From Campylobacter sp. CN_NE2 (GTDB lineage: Bacteria > Campylobacterota > Campylobacteria > Campylobacterales > Campylobacteraceae), in NCBI RefSeq assembly GCF_027797465.1, contig NZ_CP115608.1:1054001-1118000 (forward strand): a stretch of DNA of 64,000 bases, given 5' to 3'. The translations under genes and the position numbers were made by a program. The notes beneath the pieces are model-generated. The model ran no database searches, was not told where the DNA came from, and worked only from the letters and a program-made list of their open reading frames with translations. Each line of letters starts with the position of its first letter. The stretch's first letter is position 1. This document shows positions 27,459-40,300 of this stretch, piece after piece.

Positions 27459-28238
27459 TTAATAATTTGTTTGTATAATAACTCTACGATTTGGTCTTAG
27501 ACACTCTTTAAGCTCTGCACCTTTTATGCCGTTACAAGATACAACCTGATCTGTTGTTCCCATGCCCGCTACTATGATAGCATCAGCCGGAATGCCCTGT
27601 TTGACAAGCTCATTTTTAACAGCATTTGCCCTTTTTTGCGATAAAGTTTGATTATAGCTTTCGTCTCCAAGTCTATCAGCATAGCCTAAGACCTGCACTT
27701 TTTGAACCATTTTTTTATCGATTTCATTAGCTTTTTGAGCTATTTTTTCATAACCGTCTGCTTTAATAATATCTTTATCAAAATCAAACAATAAATCTGT
27801 TTCGATTTCTAAATTTTGATTTTGCAACTGCACGGGCGGAACACCTGCACAACCTTTTGGATTGTAAAATGTGCTTCCGACTTTATAATCTTTATCAAAA
27901 ATAACTTTAAATTGACAAATTTTATCCACATCTCCTGCTTTTTTCTTTAAGTTAAACAGATAGTCCCATTCTCTAACGGCATACAAGCCTTCTTGGTGAT
28001 GCGGATGTCCGATTAGGAAATAAATTTGATCTTTACTCATACCTTTTTCGATTTTGCCTAAATTCTCTGAATTTGGGTGAGTTGGAGCATCGATCCAAGT
28101 TTTTTCTGGATCAGGAAAAGTTACATCGTCCCACTGCATAACACCGTTATCTGGGATATTATCGCTTATTCTAGTGGTGCAACCACTAAAAAATAAAATT
28201 CCTGCCAAAGCCAAAGCCGATATTATAGTTTTTTTCAT
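27459..28238 (-). CDS. TpgA-like lipoprotein: BamE/SmpA-like domain plus OmpA peptidoglycan-binding domain
   Basis: 259 residues. A lipoprotein signal ends in FFSGC (lipidated Cys20). Residues about 55-130 look like the SmpA/OmlA (BamE) fold: GKIEKGMSKDQIYFLIGHP, then REWDYLF and CQFKVIFDKD. Residues about 145-259 are an OmpA-C domain with LLFDFDKD, GYADRLGDESYN and SQKRANAVKNEL, holding the Asp and Arg that bind diaminopimelate. The same order of domains is known in TpgA, which complexes with the Acinetobacter trimeric autotransporter AtaA and peptidoglycan. Its position directly after the adhesin gene supports that role. The homology is by architecture, not tested. Confidence 0.85.
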   Translation of the reverse strand: MKKTIISALALAGILFFSGCTTRISDNIPDNGVMQWDDVTFPDPEKTWIDAPTHPNSENLGKIEKGMSKDQIYFLIGHPHHQEGLYAVREWDYLFNLKKKAGDVDKICQFKVIFDKDYKVGSTFYNPKGCAGVPPVQLQNQNLEIETDLLFDFDKDIIKADGYEKIAQKANEIDKKMVQKVQVLGYADRLGDESYNQTLSQKRANAVKNELVKQGIPADAIIVAGMGTTDQVVSCNGIKGAELKECLRPNRRVIIQTNY

Positions 28239-28264
28239 TTTTTTAACCTTTAAATTTACAAAAA

Positions 28265-28290
28265 CGAAACCGAATTTAAATTCGGTTTCG
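28265..28290 (-). terminator. Palindrome between adhesin and TpgA-like gene
   Basis: A perfect 26-bp palindrome (CGAAACCGAATTT and its complement) is followed on the minus strand by a TTTTTG run. It lies 13 bases after the adhesin stop codon. It could end the adhesin transcript. Because a TATAAT lies just before it, it could alternatively form a hairpin at the 5' end of the lipoprotein mRNA. Confidence 0.65.
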
Positions 28291-28291
28291 C

Positions 28292-28297
28292 ATTATA
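28292..28297 (-). promoter_or_regulatory. Possible -10 for the TpgA-like gene
   Basis: The minus strand reads AAATGGTATAATGCG in the 12 bases after the adhesin stop codon, with TATAAT at 28292-28297. The predicted start site would fall inside the following palindrome. Confidence 0.4.
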
Positions 28298-28303
28298 CCA
28301 TTT

Positions 28304-31300
28304 TTAGAAATGGAAGCCTAATGACAATCCTGCGCCTACATTTTCTTGCGTATCATAAGACAATGATGACTTGAATATCCATTTGCCGTTATCAGACATT
28401 TTTGAAAGTCCTAGCGACAATGAACCTTGATCTTTATAATAACCAGTTCCAACGCTTAGCATGCCTTTGCCTGGGATTGTTGATTGTGGCAAGTTACCGA
28501 TAGCGATAGCAGAAGCGATACCGCCTCTATACTCTTTCTTAGCTTCGCCTAGTTGATTTGCTAGGTTATTGACGGCTTGATTTGTTTGGTTGATTTGATT
28601 GCCGATATGAGCTGAAACGCCTTCGATAGCAGAGTATAACTGGCTACCGTTGATAGCGTCTGTGCTATCTTTGCTAACTAAACCCGGTGCTACGCCTTGA
28701 ATACGACGAGTTTCATTAGCATTACCTACGCTTACTACGCCAACTACTTGATCTCCGCCTGCAAATTTATTCATAACTACATCGATATTTTGACCGTTTG
28801 CATTTTTAACGGTAATTGTATCACGAGTATAAGCTCTATTTGTACCTTTACTTTTACCAGTGGTTTCATCTATATAAGCTGAGTCATTACCAAAGAATAA
28901 TGAATTTGCAACGGTTGTATTAGCTTGACCTGTTGTATTATTTCCTATAACAAAAGTATTTTGCGTAGATACATTATTGTTATTACCAATAACATAACTT
29001 CCGTCTGCTCCTGCCGCTACGGTATTTGGATCACCAAATGCACCTGCGTTGTTAGCATGGACTATATTGCCTGTACCGATAGAGATAGAATTTTTACCAA
29101 GAGCTTGTGCGCCGTTACCCATAGCGATAGCATTTTCGCCTTCTGCGTTTGCTTGATAGCCTATTGCAGTTGAGTATTTTCCGCTAGCACTTGCATCTTC
29201 TGGGTGAGATTGATAGCCGCCTGGTTGTTGCGTTCCATCATTCGTATGGAAAAATCTAATTCCGTGTTTATTCATTCCGGCAATAGCATCAACAACACTT
29301 GTTTGTAAAGTTCCGCTTTGGCCATAAGCATCGTATGTTTTTAATTTATAATTAGCAGGATCGTTAGGGTCACCAGGATCGCCAACAATATTTGTGATAT
29401 TAGTAATATTATTATTAATATTGGTAACAGCATTATTTAATTGACCAACATTAACAGCGTCTGTATCAGCCGTTCCTGCTGCGACATCGTGAATTTGCTG
29501 TCCGCCCATACTAATATTATTATCGGTAATCTTGATTGTATTTGAACCGCTACCGATAGTTAAACCACTATTATTGATGACAGTATTTCCGATAGTTACG
29601 CTTCCGTCTTGTCCTAAGTCAATATCTTTTGCAAGCTTAACAATCAAATCGCTTCCGTCATTAACCACGCCGATATTGCCGTTTGTTAAGCTGTTTTCAC
29701 CACCTGTGTGATTACCTTTGATATTTTGTGTTTGATTTAAATTTTTAGCTATTTCGCTGCCATAATCACCTTTATATTTAACTCCGTCATCAAGTGTAGC
29801 AACTTGCATATTGTTGCCGTCTTGATCTTTATAGATAATTCTAGTAGGGTTTGTTTTTGTTAAAGAATTATCGCCCTTGCCTATCGTAATAGTAGCACTA
29901 GTTCCACTATCGCCGTTTATAGCGATACTTCCTGTACCGTTAGCAACACTTATACTAACGCCATTATTGCCGTTTTTATCGGCTACGGTTATGTTGCCGT
30001 CTTGACCGCTACCGCCACCGATTTTGATTGTATCGGCAAGTTTTAAATCATAAGTATAGTTGCCCTCAGATTCCTTGCCTTGTGTTAGTAATAAATTTGA
30101 ACCCGTATAAGTGCCGTTTGTTCCTGCTACTACGCCACCTTCGATAGTAAATTTAGTGCGATTGCCTTCTGTTGCTTTTTTAAGTTGGCTAACATTTACG
30201 GCATCGGTATCATCAATACCTGCACCTACATTATGGATAATATTATCACCCATGCTAATGTTACTTTGAGTGATTTGAATATCGTTTTTACTATTTTTAC
30301 TTATAACAATGCCATCAGAAGTGATAGTCGTGTTGCCGTCGCTTGTGCCGATTAGGAACTGAGTTTTATTTATAACGGTGTTGTCGCCAAATTTAATGCT
30401 TCCGTCAGTGAGATCCAAATCTTTGTTTAGTTTTAGATCATAAGTGTTGTTATTATCGCCACCCCAAGCTAGTTGTAGATTTCCATCTGTATAACCACCA
30501 GCAGGAGCTTTTACGCCACCATTGACCGTAACTTTGGTAATGTTTGCTTCAACTTCTTTTAGTTGAGCAACATTTACAGCATCACTATCAGCTGTACCTT
30601 TTGCAACATCGTGAATTTGATTTCCGCCTACACTTACATTGTTATCTGTAAATTGAAGTGTTTTTCCGTCACTATTTACAACTAAACCATTTGGAGTAAT
30701 AGTTGTTTTATTGCTGTCATTAGCAACTACAAATTCATTGTTGTTGATATAGCTATCACCAAATGTAATACTTCCGTCTTTTGTTAGATTTAGGTCTTTA
30801 TTTAGACTTAAATCATAAGTGTTGTTTGTATCGCTCCAAGCTAGTTTTAGGTTTCCATCTGTTACATTTGCTTCATTCCAGCCATTGACTGTTATGTTTT
30901 TATCAACTGCTTTAATAGCTTCATGGATAGTGTTTTTACCTGTGTCGCCTATGTTATTAGTGATGATTGTTTTATTATCATCAGCTACTTTTGTATCTCC
31001 ACCAATTGAAGTTACTATGCTATTGATAGTATCTGTGATGTTTAGGTCATAGTTAGTATGTCCGTCTTTTTCAGTTGTTCTAACTACACCAACAGAGCCA
31101 TTGTTAGAAGTAACTGTTGTGTTGGCTTCTTTTAGTTGAGCAACATTTACAGCATCACTGTCAGCTGTACCTTTTGCAACATCGTGAATTTGATTTCCGC
31201 CTACACTTACATTGTTATCTGTAAATTGAAGTGTTTTTCCGTCACTATTTACAACTAAACCATTTGGAGTAATAGTTGTTTTATTGCTGTCATTAGCAAC

Positions 31301-34300
31301 TACAAATTCATTGTTGTTGATATAGCTATCACCAAATGTAATACTTCCGTCTTTTGTTAGATTTAGGTCTTTATTTAGACTTAAATCATAAGTGTTGTTT
31401 GTATCGCTCCAAGCTAGTTTTAGGTTTCCATCTGTTACATTTGCTTCATTCCAGCCATTGACTGTTATGTTTTTATCAACTGCTTTAATAGCTTCATGGA
31501 TAGTGTTTTTACCTGTGTCGCCTATGTTATTAGTGATGATTGTTTTATTATCATCAGCTACTTTTGTATCTCCACCAATTGAAGTTACTATGCTATTGAT
31601 AGTATCTGTGATGTTTAGGTCATAGTTAGTATGTCCGTCTTTTTCAGTTGTTCTAACTACACCAACAGAGCCGTTGTTAGAAGTAACTGTTGTGTTGGCT
31701 TCTTTTAGTTGAGCAACATTTACAGCATCACTATCAGCTGTACCTTTTGCAACATCGTGAATTTGGTTTCCGCCTACACTTACATTACTATCTGTAAATT
31801 TAAGTGTTTTTCCGTCACTATTTACAACTAAACCATTTGGAGTAATAGTTGTTTTATTGCTGTCATTAGCAACTACAAATTCATTGTTGTTGATATAGCT
31901 ATCACCAAATGTAATACTTCCGTCTTTTGTTAGATTTAGGTCTTTATTTAGACTTAAATCATAAGTGTTGTTTGTATCGCTCCAAGCTAGTTTTAGGTTT
32001 CCATCTGTTACATTTGCTTCATTCCAGCCATTGACTGTTATGTTTTTATCAACTGCTTTAATAGCTTCATGGATAGTGTTTTTACCTGTGTCGCCTATGT
32101 TATTAGTGATGATTGTTTTATTATCATCAGCTACTTTTGTATCTCCACCAATTGAAGTTACTATGCTATTGATAGTATCTGTGATGTTTAGGTCATAGTT
32201 AGTATGTCCGTCTTTTTCAGTTGTTCTAACTACACCAACAGAGCCATTGTTAGAAGTAACTGTTGTGTTGGCTTCTTTTAGTTGAGCAACATTTACAGCA
32301 TCACTATCAGCTGTACCTTTTGCAACATCGTGAATTTGGTTTCCGCCTACACTTACATTACTATCTGTAAATTTAAGTGTTTTTCCGTCACTATTTACAA
32401 CTAAACCATTTGGAGTAATAGTTGTTTTATTGCTGTCATTAGCAACTACAAATTCATTGTTGTTGATATAGCTATCACCAAATGTAATACTTCCGTCTTT
32501 TGTTAGATTTAGGTCTTTATTTAGACTTAAATCATAAGTGTTGTTTGTATCGCTCCAAGCTAGTTTTAGGTTTCCATCTGTTACATTTGCTTCATTCCAG
32601 CCATTGACTGTTATGTTTTTATCAACTGCTTTAATAGCTTCATGGATAGTGTTTTTACCTGTGTCGCCTATGTTATTAGTGATGATTGTTTTATTATCAT
32701 CAGCTACTTTTGTATCTCCACCAATTGAAGTTACTATGCTATTGATAGTATCTGTGATGTTTAGGTCATAGTTAGTATGTCCGTCTTTTTCAGTTGTTCT
32801 AACTACACCAACAGAGCCATTGTTAGAAGTAACTGTTGTGTTGGCTTCTTTTAGTTGAGCAACATTTACAGCATCACTGTCAGCTGTACCTTTTGCAACA
32901 TCGTGAATTTGATTTCCGCCTACACTTACATTGTTATCTGTAAATTGAAGTGTTTTTCCGTCACTATTTACAACTAAACCATTTGGAGTAATAGTTGTTT
33001 TATTGCTGTCATTAGCAACTACAAATTCATTGTTGTTGATATAGCTATCACCAAATGTAATACTTCCGTCTTTTGTTAGATTTAGGTCTTTATTTAGACT
33101 TAAATCATAAGTGTTGTTTGTATCGCTCCAAGCTAGTTTTAGGTTTCCATCTGTTACATTTGCTTCATTCCAGCCATTGACTGTTATGTTTTTATCAACT
33201 GCTTTAATAGCTTCATGGATAGTGTTTTTACCTGTGTCGCCTATGTTATTAGTGATGATTGTTTTATTATCATCAGCTACTTTTGTATCTCCACCAATTG
33301 AAGTTACTATGCTATTGATAGTATCTGTGATGTTTAGGTCATAGTTAGTATGTCCGTCTTTTTCAGTTGTTCTAACTACACCAACAGAGCCATTGTTAGA
33401 AGTAACTGTTGTGTTGGCTTCTTTTAGTTGAGCAACATTTACAGCATCACTGTCAGCTGTACCTTTTGCAACATCGTGAATTTGATTTCCGCCTACACTT
33501 ACATTGTTATCTGTAAATTGAAGTGTTTTTCCGTCACTATTTACAACTAAACCATTTGGAGTAATAGTTGTTTTATTGCTGTCATTAGCAACTACAAATT
33601 CATTGTTGTTGATATAGCTATCACCAAATGTAATACTTCCGTCTTTTGTTAGATTTAGGTCTTTATTTAGACTTAAATCATAAGTGTTGTTTGTATCGCT
33701 CCAAGCTAGTTTTAGGTTTCCATCTGTTACATTTGCTTCATTCCAGCCATTGACTGTTATGTTTTTATCAACTGCTTTAATAGCTTCATGGATAGTGTTT
33801 TTACCTGTGTCGCCTATGTTATTAGTGATGATTGTTTTATTATCATCAGCTACTTTTGTATCTCCACCAATTGAAGTTACTATGCTATTGATAGTATCTG
33901 TGATGTTTAGGTCATAGTTAGTATGTCCGTCTTTTTCAGTTGTTCTAACTACACCAACAGAGCCATTGTTAGAAGTAACTGTTGTGTTGGCTTCTTTTAG
34001 TTGAGCAACATTTACAGCATCACTATCAGCTGTACCTTTTGCAACATCGTGAATTTGGTTTCCGCCTACACTTACATTACTATCTGTAAATTTAAGTGTT
34101 TTTCCGTCACTATTTACAACTAAACCATTTGGAGTAATAGTTGTTTTATTGCTGTCATTAGCAACTACAAATTCATTGTTGTTGATATAGCTATCACCAA
34201 ATGTAATACTTCCGTCTTTTGTTAGATTTAGGTCTTTATTTAGACTTAAATCATAAGTGTTGTTTGTATCGCTCCAAGCTAGTTTTAGGTTTCCATCTGT

Positions 34301-37300
34301 TACATTTGCTTCATTCCAGCCATTGACTGTTATGTTTTTATCAACTGCTTTAATAGCTTCATGGATAGTGTTTTTACCTGTGTCGCCTATGTTATTAGTG
34401 ATGATTGTTTTATTATCATCAGCTACTTTTGTATCTCCACCAATTGAAGTTACTATGCTATTGATAGTATCTGTGATGTTTAGGTCATAGTTAGTATGTC
34501 CGTCTTTTTCAGTTGTTCTAACTACACCAACAGAGCCATTGTTAGAAGTAACTGTTGTGTTGGCTTCTTTTAGTTGAGCAACATTTACAGCATCACTATC
34601 AGCTGTACCTTTTGCAACATCGTGAATTTGATTTCCGCCTACACTTACATTGTTATCTGTAAATTGAAGTGTTTTTCCGTCACTATTTACAACTAAACCA
34701 TTTGGAGTAATAGTTGTTTTATTGCTGTCATTAGCAACTACAAATTCATTGTTGTTGATATAGCTATCACCAAATGTAATACTTCCGTCTTTTGTTAGAT
34801 TTAGGTCTTTATTTAGACTTAAATCATAAGTGTTGTTTGTATCGCTCCAAGCTAGTTTTAGGTTTCCATCTGTTACATTTGCTTCATTCCAGCCATTGAC
34901 TGTTATGTTTTTATCAATTGCTTTAATAGCTTCATGGATAGTGTTTTTACCTGTGTCGCCTATGTTATTAGTGATGATTGTTTTATTATCATCAGCTACT
35001 TTTGTATCTCCACCGATTGAAGTTACTATGCTATTGATAGTATCTGTGATATTTAGGTCATAGTTAGTATGTCCGTCTGTTTTAGTTGTTCTAACTACAC
35101 CAACAGAGCCGTTGTTAGAAGTAACTGTTGTGTTGGCTTCTTTTAGTTGAGCAACATTTACTGCATCACTGTCAGCTGTACCTTTTGCAACATCGTGAAT
35201 TTGATTTCCACCTACACTTACATTGTTATCTGTAAATTTAAGTGTTTTTCCACCTTTATTTACAACTAAACCATTTGGAGTAATAGTTGTATTACCTTCA
35301 CTATTTTTAACTACAAATTCGTTGTTGTTGATATAGCTATCACCAAATGTAATACTTCCGTCTTTTGTTAGATTTAGGTCTTTATTTAGACTTAAATCAT
35401 AAGTGTTGTTTGTATCGCTCCAAACAAGTTGTAGATTTCCGTCTGTTGTATTTGCTTCATTCCAGCCATTGACTGTTATGTTTTTATCAATTGCTTTAAT
35501 AGCTTCATGGATAGTGTTTTTACCTGTGTCGCCTATGTTATTAGTGATGATTGTTTTATTATCATCAGCTACTTTTGTATCTCCACCGATTGAAGTTACT
35601 ATGCTATTGATAGTATCTGTGATATTTAGGTCATAGTTAGTATGTCCGTCTGTTTTAGTTGTTCTAACTACACCAACAGAGCCGTTGTTAGAAGTAACTG
35701 TTGTGTTGGCTTCTTTTAGTTGAGCAACATTTACTGCATCACTGTCAGCTGTACCTTTTGCAACATCGTGAATTTGATTTCCACCTACACTTACATTGTT
35801 ATCTGTAAATTTAAGTGTTTTTCCACCTTTATTTACAACTAAACCATTTGGAGTAATAGTTGTATTACCTTCACTATTTTTAACTACAAATTCGTTGTTG
35901 TTGATATAGCTATCACCAAATGTAATACTTCCGTCTTTTGTTAGATTTAGGTCTTTATTTAGACTTAAATCATAAGTGTTGTTTGTATCGCTCCAAACAA
36001 GTTGTAGATTTCCGTCTGTTGTATTTGCTTCATTCCAGCCATTGACTGTTATGTTTTTATCAATTGCTTTAATAGCTTCATGGATAGTGTTTTTACCTGT
36101 GTCGCCTATGTTATTAGTGATGATTGTTTTATTATCATCAGCTACTTTTGTATCTCCACCGATTGAAGTTACTATGCTATTGATAGTATCTGTGATATTT
36201 AGGTCATAGTTAGTATGTCCGTCTGTTTTAGTTGTTCTAACTACACCAACAGAGCCGTTGTTAGAAGTAACTGTTGTATTTGCTTCTTTTAGTTGAGCAA
36301 CATTTACAGCATCACTGTCAGCTGTACCTTTTGCAACATCGTGAATTTGATTTCCACCTACACTTACATTGTTATCTGTAAATTTAAGTGTTTTTCCACC
36401 TTTATTTACAACTAAACCATTTGGAGTAATAGTTGTGTTGCCTTCACTGTTTTTAACTACAAATTCGTTGTTGTTGATATAGCTATCACCAAATGTAATA
36501 CTTCCGTCTTTTGTTAGATTTAGGTCTTTATTTAGACTTAAATCATAAGTGTTGTTTGTATCGCTCCAAACAAGTTGTAGATTTCCGTCTGTTGTATTTG
36601 CTTCATTCCAGCCATTGACTGTTATGTTTTTATCAATTGCTTTAATAGCTTCATGGATAGTGTTTTTACCTGTGTCGCCTATGTTATTAGTGATGATTGT
36701 TTTATTATCATCAGCTACTTTTGTATCTCCACCGATTGAAGTTACTATGCTATTGATAGTATCTGTGATATTTAGGTCATAGTTAGTATGTCCGTCTGTT
36801 TTAGTTGTTCTAACTACACCAACAGAGCCGTTGTTAGAAGTAACTGTTGTATTTGCTTCTTTTAGTTGAGCAACATTTACAGCATCACTGTCAGCTGTAC
36901 CTTTTGCAACATCGTGAATTTGATTTCCACCTACACTTACATTGTTATCTGTAAATTTAAGTGTTTTTCCACCTTTATTTACAACTAAACCATTTGGAGT
37001 AATAGTTGTATTACCTTCACTATTTTTAACTACAAATTCGTTGTTGTTGATATAGCTATCACCAAATGTAATACTTCCGTCTTTTGTTAGATTTAGGTCT
37101 TTATTTAGACTTAAATCATAAGTGTTGTTTGTATCGCTCCAAACAAGTTGTAGATTTCCGTCTGTTGTATTTGCTTCATTCCAGCCATTGACTGTTATGT
37201 TTTTATCAATTGCTTTAATAGCTTCATGGATAGTGTTTTTACCTGTGTCGCCTATGTTATTAGTGATGATTGTTTTATTATCATCAGCTACTTTTGTATC

Positions 37301-40300
37301 TCCACCGATTGAAGTTACTATGCTATTGATAGTATCTGTGATATTTAGGTCATAGTTAGTATGTCCGTCTGTTTTAGTTGTTCTAACTACACCAACAGAG
37401 CCGTTGTTAGAAGTAACTGTTGTATTTGCTTCTTTTAGTTGAGCAACATTTACAGCATCACTGTCAGCTGTACCTTTTGCAACATCGTGAATTTGATTTC
37501 CACCTACACTTACATTGTTATCTGTAAATTTAAGTGTTTTTCCACCTTTATTTACAACTAAACCATTTGGAGTAATAGTTGTGTTGCCTTCACTGTTTTT
37601 AACTACAAATTCGTTGTTGTTGATATAGCTATCACCAAATGTAATACTTCCGTCTTTTGTTAGATTTAGGTCTTTATTTAGACTTAAATCATAAGTGTTG
37701 TTTGTATCGCTCCAAACAAGTTGTAGATTTCCGTCTGTTGTATTTGCTTCATTCCAGCCATTGACTGTTATGTTTTTATCAATTGCTTTAATAGCTTCAT
37801 GGATAGTGTTTTTACCTGTGTCGCCTATGTTATTAGTGATGATTGTTTTATTATCATCAGCTACTTTTGTATCTCCACCGATTGAAGTTACTATGCTATT
37901 GATAGTATCTGTGATATTTAGGTCATAGTTAGTATGTCCGTCTGTTTTAGTTGTTCTAACTACACCAACAGAGCCGTTGTTAGAAGTAACTGTTGTGTTG
38001 GCTTCTTTTAGTTGAGCAACATTTACAGCATCACTGTCAGCTGTACCTTTTGCAACATCGTGAATTTGATTTCCACCTACACTTACATTGTTATCTGTAA
38101 ATTTAAGTGTTTTTCCACCTTTATTTACAACTAAACCATTTGGAGTAATAGTTGTGTTGCCTTCACTGTTTTTAACTACAAATTCGTTGTTGTTGATATA
38201 GCTATCACCAAATGTAATACTTCCGTCTTTTGTTAGATTTAGGTCTTTATTTAGACTTAAATCATAAGTGTTGTTTGTATCACCGTCCCAAGCTAGTTGC
38301 AAGTTACCTTTTGTGGTATTTGCTTCCATACCGCCATTTACGGTAACTTTTGTTTTATTTCCATCTAAGCCTTTGGCTATCCAGTAAAGCTGACTTCCGT
38401 TTATGGCGTCAGTCGAATTTTCGTCTATCAAACCTGCTGCGACATTTTGAATTCGGCGTGGTGCGGTTGCATTTCCGACACTTACTACGCCTATTGGTCT
38501 AGAACCCGCAAAATTTCCGTAAGTCGTGCCGTTTATAACCACGCTAGTTATCTCGCTCATATCGCCTGTGGTAGTTCCTACTACATAGGCTGTGCCGTTT
38601 CCTAAGAAAACAGAGTCATTTATCGTTTCAGTTACATTTCCGCCTAAAACAAATATATTTTCTGCGTCGCCGTTTTGACCTACTATGTTGTTGTTTCCGA
38701 CTACATATATATGTTTAGATGTATCATCGGTTGAATTTGCGTCACCTGCTGTTTTTCCTATTCTATTATCATTACCAAAACTATAAGATCTATTTGCAGT
38801 TACTGCACTTGGGTCACCAAATGCACCGGAATTTGATCCGGCGACTGATTGTCCGTAACCCACAGCGACAGAGTAATCCCCTGTTATGTTATTTTCCATA
38901 CCGATAGCAATGCCGCCTTCGCCGCCTATACTATTAAAGATACCAAAAGCATTGGCATAATCTCCGATTAGTTCGTTGTAAGTTCCTATTGCGACCGAAT
39001 TTATACCTTCTGCGTAGTTATAAAAACCTTGTGCAAGCGAATACTCTGCGTTTTCTCCAATCTCATTACCCGAACCAACTGCAAAAGAGTTATACGCTTT
39101 TGCTAGGTTGCCATCACCGATAACAGCAGAATAATCCGCAAGAGCTTGATTATTTTCACCAATAGCTATGGCGCGTTCGCCATTTATATCATTATTCATA
39201 CCTAACGCCATAGCATAATCACTGATTGCCGTTATATTGTTTTCTTTACCAAACGCCATTGCATTATCTGCTTCGACTAAATTTTGGAAACCAAAAGCGG
39301 TAGAGTATTCTCCTTTTGCTTGGTTATATCCACCTACGGCAAAAGCTGCCGTATTTGTAGCGTTATTTTCGACACCGACAGCTGATGCAAATATTCCTGT
39401 TGCATTGTTATCACTACCGACCGTTAGGGTATTAAGTCCGTCATTTAGGTTATCACTACCAACACTAATGGCTTTTGGTCCGGTTACTTTATTTTGCGCA
39501 CCGATTGCGGTAGAAAAAGCTCCTGTAACCATAGTGTTTCCCACACCCATGGCAGTAGAATTTGTAGCGCCTAATTTTATGACATTTGAGTTACCCATAG
39601 CGGTACCGTTTTTATCATAAATTTTATTTTCCAAACCATAGGCACCGCCACCGTCACCTTCTACTATATTGCTTGTTCCAAAGGCATTTGAAGCAATACC
39701 ATTAGCAATATTCGAAAAACCAACGGCATTTGAAAATGTATTGTTTGCTTCCGAGCTTTGACCTACTGCTAGTGAGCCAAGGCCACTAGCTCGTGTTTCT
39801 CTGTATGCTCCGTTGCTACTGGTAGCTGTTGCAGTTCCTGCAAAAACTCCATGCAAGAGATTTATTCTATCCGACACCGCACTGCTTCCGCCCATGAAGT
39901 TGATATAATCTTCCAATTTTGTTTTCTTAGGAGCGCTTGTTTCGCTACCTATATCATCACCACCGATAGCGATAGAGCCGTATCCGTTAGCTACGGCATT
40001 AGCACCAATTGCTATGGTTTGTCCAGCTATGGCTTTTGATTGCGTTCCAATAGCGACACTTTGTCCAGCATCATCGTTTGCTAAATCCTTAGCTATGGCT
40101 AAATAACCAATAGCAATATTTCCTTCGCCTGAACTGTCTGCTAATGCCCTAGCACCTAATGCAATAGCGCCCGTTCCATTTGCTTTTGGACCTGGAATTT
40201 GAAGTGTCGTAATGACTTTTTCGTTGATTTTAACTTCATAATCCACATGGTCGCTATTTGTACTACCATCCCACACTGCACCGCCGATTGCGATATTTCC

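Noticed and set aside
30819-37928. Thirteen identical 77-codon ORFs on the + strand, spaced 573 bp
   Set aside because: They are antisense shadows of the adhesin repeat and recur only because the repeat does. They lack ribosome sites of their own that would not also be explained by the repeat.
30553-38280. CRISPR-like regular repeat pattern
   Set aside because: The period is 573 bp, fully in frame within one coding sequence, with no unique spacers and no cas genes.
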